From Xanthocytophaga flava (lineage in GTDB: Bacteria; Bacteroidota; Bacteroidia; Cytophagales; 172606-1), in assembly GCF_030068545.1 (NCBI RefSeq), contig NZ_JASJOR010000016.1:62001-126000 (forward strand): a DNA stretch of 64,000 nucleotides, written 5' to 3'. Made by a program: the position numbers and the translations under genes. Shown one piece after another: positions 8,428 through 15,962 of this stretch. Position 1 is the stretch's first letter, and each line of letters starts with the position of its first letter. The notes under the pieces were generated by a model that was given only the letters and a program-made list of their open reading frames with translations, was not told the DNA's origin and made no database searches.

Positions 8428-10380
8428 GTGATACACAAATTCATACGGCTTGTGGTATTTATCTGGTTGGGCGCTGGGCTTTTATTTTCACTAAAGGCTC
8501 AGGAATATGCCTTGCGTGGTGTAGTGATGGATGACGCATATATTCCTGTTGGTGGTGTACAAGTTTCAATTAATGGTTCTTATACTGTGGTAAGTACACC
8601 AAAAGAAGGACGGTTTCAGGTAAATTTAAAATCCCCTCCCACAAATGGAGAGCTTGAAATTGTTGTTACAGCTACTGGATATAAACTTAAATCAAAAGAC
8701 TTTAATTATTATCAGAAGGAGATAGAGCTAATCATCCAACCTATATATAAAACTTTAGGTGGATGGGTTCGGACTCCTGACAAATCTCCTGTCAGTAATG
8801 CTTTAGTCCGATTCAGGAATAGTACTCTTGAACGAAATGCAACAACAGACACTGATGGCTTCTTTAAATTGCAACTTCCCAGTGAGGCACAGGTTACCAT
8901 TTCAGATTTTGCTGTAGAGGCCTATAAGGTAGATGATGGCAATGTGGAGTTAAGAAAGGTAAAAAATGACAATCTGAAATTTATACAAGAAAACACATTT
9001 GTCTTCCTGACTGTATCAGCAGATGACCAGATAGTAGAATTAGCATCTTTACAAGATAAAAATACTACAAATACACTACCTGCAAGTGAGAGTCCTACAA
9101 ACTATGCCAGTGTTCAAAAAGCTTCTTCCCCTCAGGAACCTTTTAAAATAACAAAAGATAATAAGAACCTTAAGGCTTTGATCAAATTGATTGGTGAGAA
9201 GCGGGGTGATAAGGCTATTACCGGAAATCATTCACAGGTAATAGGCAAAGAGATTGAAACTATAAGTAAAGAACTAAGTCGATTACAAAGTGAAGTAACT
9301 AGAGCAGCAAATGATCAGGAACGTACTCTTGCAGAAGAAGCTTTTACAGCCTATATCAATGATGAATATATTAACAGTTTTATTGAATCACTCCGAAAGA
9401 TTGATCCTAATAATCCACTGGTCATTCTCCTGGAGAAATATAAACGGGATAATCAGGATATTCTGGATGCAAAGAATGAAGCAGATCGTCAGTTAAGTAT
9501 TATTACAAGCCAGTTTCGTGCAAGTAAATTTGTTGTAGTCCTCTTGTTGTTGTTGGTTGGTATTGCTGTATTTTTTGCGTTAAGTAATAATAAGAAGAAA
9601 AAGAAGTTACAGGAAGCTTCACAGACATTGGAAGAAGAGCGCCGTCGTCTGGAAGTAGTGAATGAAGAGCTCAAAACACTTATGGGAATAGTTGCCCATG
9701 ATCTGAAAGCTCCCTTGAACAAAGTAGTGGGACTAACTCAATTACTACCATTGGTAGGCTCTCTTAATGAGGAGCAGACAAAATGTATGCATATGATAAA
9801 TCAGGTTGCTTTTGATGGTAGACAGTTCATTGAGAACTTATTAGACCTGAAAGCTATTGAAGAACAAAGCAGACGTTTAAAGATAGAACCCCTGGAAGTT
9901 ATGCAGTGGTTCTCTCGCTCTATAATTGGTTATGAGCAAACTGCAAAGAAGAAAAATATTGAACTAAGACTAGAAAGCAATACCAGTGAAGGCTATGTAT
10001 CAGTAGATAAGTCTGCATTTGGGCAGATCGTAGATAATCTAGTGTCTAATGCCATTAAATTTTCCCCTGCAGATAAAAATGTCCTGATAAGTGTTGAGGT
10101 AGGATATTCATTAGTGTCTATTGCTGTAAAAGATGAGGGGCCAGGAATCTCAGAAGAAGATCAACAAAAGATGTTTCGGAAGTTTCAGCGTCTTTCTGCC
10201 CGTCCAACAGCAGGAGAACATTCCAGTGGTCTGGGACTTTCTATTGTAAAAAGGCTTGTTGAGCATATGAATGGTGAGATACATCTGGATAGCAGGTTAG
10301 GTGAAGGTAGTACCTTTACTGTCTATTTTCACAAATATGTATTGGAGGCAATTGAGGAAGAGGAGCCAGTGAATCAATAA
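8428..10380 (+). CDS. Sensor histidine kinase with two N-terminal carboxypeptidase-regulatory-like domains
   Basis: A 650-residue membrane kinase, starting with GTG. Order: signal peptide (1-24); two CarboxypepD-type beta-sandwich repeats (about 27-105 and 107-165), each opening with a YALRGVVMDD- or GGWVRTPD-like strand; a spacer with predicted helices; one membrane segment at 368-386 (ending VFFALSNNKKKKK); a short coiled coil; a HisKA domain with phospho-acceptor His424 (IVAHDLKAP); and an ATPase domain with N box DNLVSNAIKFSP (536-547), G1 DEGPGI (569-574) and G2 GLGLSIVKRL (601-610). All catalytic residues are present. No response regulator is adjacent. The periplasmic repeats probably sense a surface or glycan/peptide cue, which is inference. 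Confidence 0.9.
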   Translation: MIHKFIRLVVFIWLGAGLLFSLKAQEYALRGVVMDDAYIPVGGVQVSINGSYTVVSTPKEGRFQVNLKSPPTNGELEIVVTATGYKLKSKDFNYYQKEIELIIQPIYKTLGGWVRTPDKSPVSNALVRFRNSTLERNATTDTDGFFKLQLPSEAQVTISDFAVEAYKVDDGNVELRKVKNDNLKFIQENTFVFLTVSADDQIVELASLQDKNTTNTLPASESPTNYASVQKASSPQEPFKITKDNKNLKALIKLIGEKRGDKAITGNHSQVIGKEIETISKELSRLQSEVTRAANDQERTLAEEAFTAYINDEYINSFIESLRKIDPNNPLVILLEKYKRDNQDILDAKNEADRQLSIITSQFRASKFVVVLLLLLVGIAVFFALSNNKKKKKLQEASQTLEEERRRLEVVNEELKTLMGIVAHDLKAPLNKVVGLTQLLPLVGSLNEEQTKCMHMINQVAFDGRQFIENLLDLKAIEEQSRRLKIEPLEVMQWFSRSIIGYEQTAKKKNIELRLESNTSEGYVSVDKSAFGQIVDNLVSNAIKFSPADKNVLISVEVGYSLVSIAVKDEGPGISEEDQQKMFRKFQRLSARPTAGEHSSGLGLSIVKRLVEHMNGEIHLDSRLGEGSTFTVYFHKYVLEAIEEEEPVNQ

Positions 10381-10389
10381 AATATTTGA

Positions 10390-11406
10390 TTGAAATATGT
10401 ATCGGCTTGTAATTTCCTTTATAAGCTGATACTTTTGGCTATCATCTCTATCAATGCGATTTTGTCAGAATTTCTGAATAATCTTGAAAGGCACTTACAG
10501 AAAACCATTTTAGTATGCCTGGTTTTCACTGGTTTGGGGGTTTCCTCTCTTGCTCAAACTAGTAGTCATTCTGATTCTACATTTTCTTTTTCGGAAGTAA
10601 ATAAAAAGCGTTTACGAACTTTGGTGATTGGAGGGAGCACCACTTATGCCGCAACTTTAACAGGTTTAAATTTCCTTTGGTATGCAGATGAGCCACGTAG
10701 TTCTTTTCATTTTTTTGACGATAACTCTGAGTGGCAACAGGTTGACAAGGTAGGACATTTTTATACGGCTTATCATATCAGCAGAATAGGTGTACAGGCT
10801 TTTCAGTGGACAGGCATGCCACGTCGCAAATCTATCTGGTGGGGTGGTTTAATGGGAATTATCTTTCAGACTCCTATTGAGGTCCTGGATGGTTTTTCCG
10901 CTGCCTATGGCGCATCTTGGGGAGACCTGACAGCTAATACTGTTGGCTCTGGTTTACTCTTAGGACAATTATTGCTGTGGGACGAAGAACGTATACATCC
11001 CAAGTTCTCATTTTATCCTACCTCATTAGCGAAGGTCCGTCCACATATACTAGGTGAAAACCTGATGCAACAATGGTTAAAGGATTATAATGGGCAAACA
11101 TATTGGTTTGCATTTGATATAAAGCCTTGGTTAAAACAAGAGAGTAATTTTCCTGACTGGTTATGTATAAGTTTAGGATATGGTGCTCAGAATATGATTT
11201 CTGCAGACAATGTCCAGAGCAGGTTAGCAGGATACACACCTTACAGGCAATATTATCTATCATTGGATATTAATTTTACCAAGATTCATACAAAAAATCG
11301 TTTCCTGAAAAGTCTATTCTTTCTATTAAATAATGTGCATATTCCAGCACCTGCATTGGAATGGAATCCTGTTACTGGTTTTAAAGTACACCCTCTTTAT
11401 TTTTGA
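10390..11406 (+). CDS. DUF2279 family exported protein
   Basis: A 338-residue protein in the DUF2279 (YfiM-like) family of Bacteroidota. Recognisable stretches are WQQVDKVGHFYTAYHISR, IIFQTPIEVLDGFSAAYG and ASWGDLTANTVGSGL. The frame opens with TTG 9 bases after the kinase; a cleavable signal sits at about residues 35-56 (KTILVCLVFTGLGVSSLAQ), so the true start is probably an internal TTG near 10462 rather than 10390. The C-terminal part is rich in Trp/Tyr and may form strands at the outer membrane. Function is unknown; the short gap suggests co-expression with the kinase. Confidence 0.75.
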   Translation: MKYVSACNFLYKLILLAIISINAILSEFLNNLERHLQKTILVCLVFTGLGVSSLAQTSSHSDSTFSFSEVNKKRLRTLVIGGSTTYAATLTGLNFLWYADEPRSSFHFFDDNSEWQQVDKVGHFYTAYHISRIGVQAFQWTGMPRRKSIWWGGLMGIIFQTPIEVLDGFSAAYGASWGDLTANTVGSGLLLGQLLLWDEERIHPKFSFYPTSLAKVRPHILGENLMQQWLKDYNGQTYWFAFDIKPWLKQESNFPDWLCISLGYGAQNMISADNVQSRLAGYTPYRQYYLSLDINFTKIHTKNRFLKSLFFLLNNVHIPAPALEWNPVTGFKVHPLYF

Positions 11407-11506
11407 GCAAGAACTTCTCCTCTATATAAATAGTTTACAAGAAAGAAATAGCTGGATAATATTCTAATTTGTTTTAATTATCCGGTTTTATAAAAAAAAT
11501 AAAAGA

Positions 11507-11536
11507 AAACAGCAGTATAGTTTTATACTGCTGTTT
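11507..11536 (+). terminator. Hairpin terminator after the DUF2279 gene
   Basis: Thirteen perfectly paired bases (11507-11519 with 11524-11536) around a GTTT loop. The T-tract is only three bases long, but position and stem fit an intrinsic terminator. Confidence 0.7.
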
Positions 11537-11613
11537 GATAGCTGATTGAAAACTTGGGGATATTTTTCTCTTAAATGAATAAAATTTAATTTCCGTGAAA
11601 CGTGTGAAACATC

Positions 11614-11621
11614 TATCTTTG
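11614..11621 (+). promoter_or_regulatory. -7 box (TATCTTTG) far upstream of parA
   Basis: An exact TAnnTTTG match, with GTGAAACGTGTGAAAC just upstream at about 11595-11610. Predicted start is about 11627, giving an unusually long leader to parA at 11946. Confidence 0.35.
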
Positions 11622-11684
11622 TAAAGAAGATCACAAAACAAATATCACATAGAACTCTAGAGAAAAAAACGAATAGCAGAACGA

Positions 11685-11713
11685 TTTAGTACGTGTGTGA
11701 GAACCGTACTAAA
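11685..11713. repeat. Inverted repeat in the parA leader
   Basis: TTTAGTACG (11685-11693) and CGTACTAAA (11705-11713) pair perfectly over 9 bases with an 11-base loop. There is no T-tract, so it is more likely a leader structure or protein-binding site than a terminator. Confidence 0.4.
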
Positions 11714-11945
11714 ATTCGGGGAAAAGTGATCAATAATCTTTGGATTAAGGCTAAATGGTTAATTTTCAGCTATTTTGCGAATTGAACGGAAGGTTTTTAC
11801 AGGTAAGGAAAAGCAAGATTTGTATTAACTTTTTAAAAAAGTAACATTTTTTTTATAAAAACAACATGGGATACTGATGTTATTTGATATTCAGTAGGTT
11901 ACTTATGTTATAATTCAAAGCCTGTAAGTAAGCCAAATCATATAT

Positions 11946-12725
11946 ATGGGTAAAATCATAGCCATTGCCAATCAAAAAGGCGGCGTAGGGAAGACAACTA
12001 CCGCTATTAATCTTGCTGCCAGTATGGCTGCATTGGAATACAAGACATTAATTGTAGATGCTGATCCTCAAGCTAACTCTACCTCTGGTCTGGGTTTTAA
12101 TCCAAAGGAAATAGAATTCAGTATTTATGAGTGTATGGTTGAAGGGATCAACACCCGTGATGTGATTATTCATACGGATATATCATACCTTGATCTTCTC
12201 CCCTCTCATATTGATCTGGTTGGGGCAGAAGTGGAGATGATTAATCTAAAAAATCGGGAAGATAAGATGAAAGAGTCATTACGGGATGTAAAAAACGATT
12301 ATGATTTTATTATTCTGGACTGCTCGCCTTCACTGGGTCTAATCACCATAAACAGTCTTACCGCATCAGATTCTGTCATTATCCCAGTACAATGTGAATA
12401 TTTTGCATTGGAAGGATTAGGAAAACTGTTGAATACAATCAAGATTATTCAATCAAGATTAAATACCAGTCTGGAAATAGAAGGTATTCTGCTGACCATG
12501 TATGATCTGAGGGTTAGATTGTCGAATCAGGTTGTGGATGAAGTAAATGCACATTTTCAACAGATGGTATTTAGTACAATTATTCCACGAAATATCCGTC
12601 TTAGTGAGTCTCCAAGTTTTGGTGTACCAGCTATTGCGCATGATGCGGAAAGTAAAGGGGCTATCAGCTACCTGAATCTTGCACGAGAGATCCTGGCTAA
12701 AAATGGAATGATTCATTCTGAATAA
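11946..12725 (+). CDS. parA: Chromosome-partitioning ATPase ParA (Soj type)
   Basis: ParA is the Walker-type ATPase that moves ParB-parS complexes during chromosome segregation. The deviant Walker A KGGVGKTT is at 11-18 with the preceding signature Lys, followed by VDADPQANST at about 38-47 and FIILDCSPSLG mid-protein. At 259 residues it is a short chromosomal Soj form with no N-terminal DNA-binding extension. parB follows 126 bases later, and the gene order parA-parB-DUF5683-dapB is one seen in many Bacteroidota chromosomes. Confidence 0.96.
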   Translation: MGKIIAIANQKGGVGKTTTAINLAASMAALEYKTLIVDADPQANSTSGLGFNPKEIEFSIYECMVEGINTRDVIIHTDISYLDLLPSHIDLVGAEVEMINLKNREDKMKESLRDVKNDYDFIILDCSPSLGLITINSLTASDSVIIPVQCEYFALEGLGKLLNTIKIIQSRLNTSLEIEGILLTMYDLRVRLSNQVVDEVNAHFQQMVFSTIIPRNIRLSESPSFGVPAIAHDAESKGAISYLNLAREILAKNGMIHSE

Positions 12726-12851
12726 GAGTGACTTGTATTGTATTCAGAACTACGTTTACTGTTTGAAACGTGTAGATCCTGGATATAGAAAGAACCAGAT
12801 AAAAAATCCTGACAATCAAATATGGAATTAAATATAAAAGAGACAGACAAT

Positions 12852-13754
12852 ATGGAGACGGCTAAAAATTTGAAACGTAGAAATGCATTGGGTAGAGGCC
12901 TTGGAGCCTTACTTCAACAAACTGAGCCCATTAATGAAACGGAACTGACTCAAGTTCCATCTATAAATTCTGTTTCTGACATCGATGTTGATACTATAGA
13001 AACTAACCCGTTTCAGCCACGTACTTCGTTTGATCGTGATGCGTTGAATGAACTGGCTGAATCTATTAGAGTTCAGGGAATTATTCAGCCTATTACTGTA
13101 CGGCAACTAGATAGGGATCACTATCAGCTGATTTCAGGTGAGAGGCGTTTACAGGCTTCTAAGTTAGCTGGCCTTAAGGAAATACCTGCCTATGTGCGTA
13201 CTGCCAATGACCAGCAGATGCTGGAAATGGCATTGATTGAAAATATTCAGCGTGAGAACCTGAATGCAATGGAGATTGCTCTGAGTTATCAGCGTCTGAT
13301 TTCTGAATGTAGTCTGAAACAGGAAGAACTAGGTGAAAGAGTTGGGAAGAATCGGGCTACTGTAAATAACTATCTGCGCTTATTGAAATTACCTCCTGAT
13401 ATTCAGGCTGCATTACGTGATAATCGACTCTCAATGGGACATGCCCGTGCCATTATTAATGTTGAGAATATTGAGGCTCAATTAGCTATATTCCATAAGA
13501 TTATTGAAGAAGATTTATCTGTTCGTGCAGTTGAAAATATGGTTCGTAATCTGGCAGAAGAATCCGGACAGAAAAAGAAAAAAGAACGGAAGCCTCTACG
13601 AATGGAATACACACAACTGCAGTATAAACTATCTTCTTTCTTAAGTACAAAAGTTACCTTGAAGAGTAACGATAAGAATCAGGGTGAAATCCGGATTCCT
13701 TTTGTGTCAGAAGATGATCTGAACCGTATTCTGGAAATATTGTCATTAAGTTAA
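12852..13754 (+). CDS. parB: Chromosome-partitioning protein ParB
   Basis: ParB is the CTPase clamp that loads at parS and stimulates ParA. In numbering from the upstream ATG (12822), the ParA-contacting RGLGALL is at 25-31, box I TNPFQPR at 61-67, the CTP-binding GERRLQ at 106-111, ENIQRENLN at 140-148, and the helix-turn-helix LGERVGKNRATVNNYLRLL at about 170-188. I chose the start at 12852 because METAKNLKRRNALGRGL matches family N-termini; 12822 adds ten residues. The C-terminal dimer domain is present. A strong terminator follows. Confidence 0.95.
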   Translation: METAKNLKRRNALGRGLGALLQQTEPINETELTQVPSINSVSDIDVDTIETNPFQPRTSFDRDALNELAESIRVQGIIQPITVRQLDRDHYQLISGERRLQASKLAGLKEIPAYVRTANDQQMLEMALIENIQRENLNAMEIALSYQRLISECSLKQEELGERVGKNRATVNNYLRLLKLPPDIQAALRDNRLSMGHARAIINVENIEAQLAIFHKIIEEDLSVRAVENMVRNLAEESGQKKKKERKPLRMEYTQLQYKLSSFLSTKVTLKSNDKNQGEIRIPFVSEDDLNRILEILSLS

Positions 13755-13795
13755 TAGTATATTTGAACCAACTGTATGCTGGCCTGATTTTTGAT

Positions 13796-13840
13796 AAAAT
13801 GATAAACCCGCAAAGCAACTTCTTGCGGGTTTATCATTTT
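13796..13840 (+). terminator. Hairpin terminator after parB
   Basis: An 18-base perfect stem (13796-13813 with 13823-13840) with a 9-base loop, ending in TTTT. It separates parAB from the DUF5683 gene. Confidence 0.85.
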
Positions 13841-13898
13841 AGTCTCTATTGCTCCAAGGTTTATTATCTGCTAAGCAGAATGTTGTAATATCACATGT

Positions 13899-14546
13899 AT
13901 GATTGATCAAATAGAACTGAAAATAGTATTCAAATCTGTTGTAGTATTTGTGTTATGTCTATTTAGTACTTTTACTGCTATAGGTCAGACAGATACTACT
14001 AAAGTTGGCCCTGAAAAAGCTCGTGTGGTTAATGCTGCCAAGGATACCTTGCTAATTGAAGGTGTTAATCCTCATTCTCCCCGCCGTGCTACAATGTTGG
14101 CTGCTATATTACCCAGTGCCGGGCAGATTTATAATAAGAAATACTGGAAGGTACCTTTAGTATATGTTGGTTTTGGGATTATTGGTTATTTCATTTATGA
14201 TAACAATCGGACCTACCAGAATTTTTTACAGGCGTGGACTGCCAAGTATAACGGAGGCAGCAACGATGGACCATTCATTTTAGCTAAATTTTATCCGGAA
14301 CTTTCAGCTCAGCAATTAGAAAGACTAAATGATGTAACTGTACTGAAACGAAATAAAGATCTTTTTCGCAGATACCTTGAACTCAGCATTTTGTCTGCTG
14401 CTGCCTTCTATGCATTACAAATTATAGATGCCAATGTAGATGCTCACCTGAAAGGGTTTGACTGGAATAATCATAGCATTAGCCTGCGTTTTGAACCCAT
14501 TATTGAGAATAATTATGCTGGTTTGGGCTTTCGTCTTCGCTGGTAG
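13899..14546 (+). CDS. DUF5683 domain-containing membrane protein
   Basis: A 215-residue protein with an N-terminal signal/anchor (about 8-27), then the conserved DUF5683 core beginning SPRRATMLAAILPSAGQIYNKKYWK, two further hydrophobic segments (VPLVYVGFGIIGYFIYD and LSILSAAAFYALQIIDANVDAHL) and a C-terminal strand-rich tail ending in GLGFRLRW. The family is found between parB and dapB in many Bacteroidota, and the context here is the same. No biochemical function is established that I know of. The terminal aromatic-Arg-Trp resembles outer-membrane-associated proteins, but that is weak evidence. Confidence 0.85.
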   Translation: MIDQIELKIVFKSVVVFVLCLFSTFTAIGQTDTTKVGPEKARVVNAAKDTLLIEGVNPHSPRRATMLAAILPSAGQIYNKKYWKVPLVYVGFGIIGYFIYDNNRTYQNFLQAWTAKYNGGSNDGPFILAKFYPELSAQQLERLNDVTVLKRNKDLFRRYLELSILSAAAFYALQIIDANVDAHLKGFDWNNHSISLRFEPIIENNYAGLGFRLRW

Positions 14547-14602
14547 ATGTTCTAATATATTCTTTAGTATAGTTTTCCTACACCTCCGGATATTTCACTG
14601 AC

Positions 14603-14632
14603 ATAACATCATTCAGAACAGAAAGATGTTAT
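14603..14632. repeat. Inverted repeat overlapping the dapB -7 box
   Basis: ATAACATC (14603-14610) and GATGTTAT (14625-14632) are perfectly complementary. The right arm is followed by a T-run and overlaps the TATTTTTG box at 14630-14637. It may end DUF5683 transcription, act as a dapB operator, or do both. Confidence 0.45.
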
Positions 14633-14637
14633 TTTTG
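14630..14637 (+). promoter_or_regulatory. -7 box (TATTTTTG) of dapB
   Basis: An exact TAnnTTTG match 49 bases before the dapB ATG; predicted transcription start about 14643. Confidence 0.45.
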
Positions 14638-14685
14638 TGCCTTAGTTGATTTCCGATACCTTTTTTCATTCTAACCTGCATTTTC

Positions 14686-15402
14686 ATGAATATCCTTATT
14701 CTTGGTTACGGTAAAATGGGCAAAATGATTGAACAGATTGCCCTATCACGTGGTCACCAGATTAAACATAAAATCAGTGCTGACAATATCCATGAATTGA
14801 ATCAAATAGATCCTAAAGAAATAGATGTTGCCATTGAGTTCAGTGAACCTGGTGCTGTTATTTCTAATCTGTATTTTTGTTTTGACCATCATATTCCAGT
14901 AGTGTCAGGTACTACAGGCTGGCTTGATAAACGGTCAGAAGTAGAAACACATTGTATGCAGAAGAATGGCGCATTTTTTTATGCGTCTAATTATAGCCTG
15001 GGTGTGAATATATTTTTTCACATAAATAAAGTGTTGGCAAAACTAATGAATCGCTATCCTGATTATGATGTGGTTATGGAAGAAACTCATCATACAGAAA
15101 AGAAAGATGCACCTAGCGGAACTGCACTTACATTGGCGGGAGATATTCTGGATGAGGTTGTACGAAAAAATAACTGGGTAAACCATGGGGGAAAAAATGC
15201 ATCAGAATTACCCATCATTTCTCACAGGATTCCAAATGTACCTGGTACTCATGTGATTCGTTATACTTCTCAGGTTGATGATATTGAAATCAAGCATACT
15301 GCACATAATCGGGAAGGGTTTGCATTGGGAGCAGTACTGGCAGCGGAATGGATTGTTGGAAAGCATGGGGTTTTTGGTATGGATGATATGCTGGAGTTTT
15401 AA
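14686..15402 (+). CDS. dapB: 4-hydroxy-tetrahydrodipicolinate reductase
   Basis: DapB reduces hydroxy-tetrahydrodipicolinate to tetrahydrodipicolinate on the lysine/meso-diaminopimelate route. The nucleotide-binding GYGKMG is at 7-12, GTTGWL at about 75-80, and the substrate-site signature ETHHTEKKDAPSGTA at about 133-147, where His136 and Lys140 have the same spacing as the catalytic His-Lys pair of E. coli DapB. It ends in FGMDDML, the family C-terminus. At 238 residues it is a short Bacteroidota-type enzyme. Confidence 0.96.
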   Translation: MNILILGYGKMGKMIEQIALSRGHQIKHKISADNIHELNQIDPKEIDVAIEFSEPGAVISNLYFCFDHHIPVVSGTTGWLDKRSEVETHCMQKNGAFFYASNYSLGVNIFFHINKVLAKLMNRYPDYDVVMEETHHTEKKDAPSGTALTLAGDILDEVVRKNNWVNHGGKNASELPIISHRIPNVPGTHVIRYTSQVDDIEIKHTAHNREGFALGAVLAAEWIVGKHGVFGMDDMLEF

Positions 15403-15478
15403 TAGTTATCAGAGCTCTCACATTGATCAGTTGCACTCAGAAAAATTGATGAATGTATAGTATAATCTATAGAACTCT

Positions 15479-15922
15479 ATGCGGATTGCAAAATATATAA
15501 GCGTCGTTCTTGCAAGTATGTTTAAGTTTATAGGGGGACCGTTAAGCGGAGTCGCTTTAGGGTTGCATTGGACAGAAACATATCTGCTTACTGTAACAGG
15601 AATGATGATAAGTGTTATCCTGTTTACATTTTTGGGGAAGACACTAAAAGATAATTTTTTGAGTCGTTTTTATAAAAAACGACTCTTGTTTACCCCTCGT
15701 AATCGTAGATTGGTAAAAATATGGCGCAAATATGGAATGCTGGGAGTTGCTTTTCTGACTCCTATAATTCTAACTCCTATTGGGGGAACAATAGTCGCTT
15801 CTTCATTTGGAGAATCTAAATTCCGGATTTTTTTATATATGTTTCTCAGCGCATTGGCCTGGGGGGTAATATTAACACTGATTATTGATAAGCTTGGAGA
15901 AAAAGTATTGGGGTTTTTCTGA
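15479..15922 (+). CDS. Small integral membrane protein, function unknown
   Basis: A 147-residue protein with about four hydrophobic segments (roughly 5-29, 33-53, 90-110 and 117-140) and a strongly basic central loop (KKRLLFTPRNRRLVKIWRKYG). The PRNRR...IWRKYG loop followed by FLTPIILTPIGGTIVA resembles small multidrug-export or DedA-like helical hairpins, but I cannot assign a family. It sits directly after dapB, where other Bacteroidota often have signal peptidase I; it is not a peptidase, as no Ser/Lys dyad region is seen. Confidence 0.65.
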   Translation: MRIAKYISVVLASMFKFIGGPLSGVALGLHWTETYLLTVTGMMISVILFTFLGKTLKDNFLSRFYKKRLLFTPRNRRLVKIWRKYGMLGVAFLTPIILTPIGGTIVASSFGESKFRIFLYMFLSALAWGVILTLIIDKLGEKVLGFF

Positions 15923-15935
15923 AGATTGAATTAAG

Positions 15936-15962
15936 CCCGGTTTCAAACCGGGTTTGTTTTTA
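15936..15962. terminator. Bidirectional terminator between convergent genes
   Basis: CCCGGTTT (15936-15943) and AAACCGGG (15945-15952) form a tight hairpin followed by TTTGTTTTTA. It lies between the small membrane protein and the minus-strand twin ABC gene, whose stop it touches. Confidence 0.7.

Larger units (their letters stand above)
11407..11945. other. Long leader region before parA
   Basis: A 539-base stretch without a gene. It holds the terminator at 11507-11536, a -7 box at 11614-11621, a GTGAAAC direct repeat around 11595-11610 and an inverted repeat at 11685-11713. If the -7 box is used, parA carries a leader of over 300 bases. Confidence 0.45.

Noticed and set aside
11590..11615. 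A canonical parS site
   Set aside because: The GTGAAAC elements are direct, not palindromic, and the central CACGTG is missing; kept only as a possible degenerate site.
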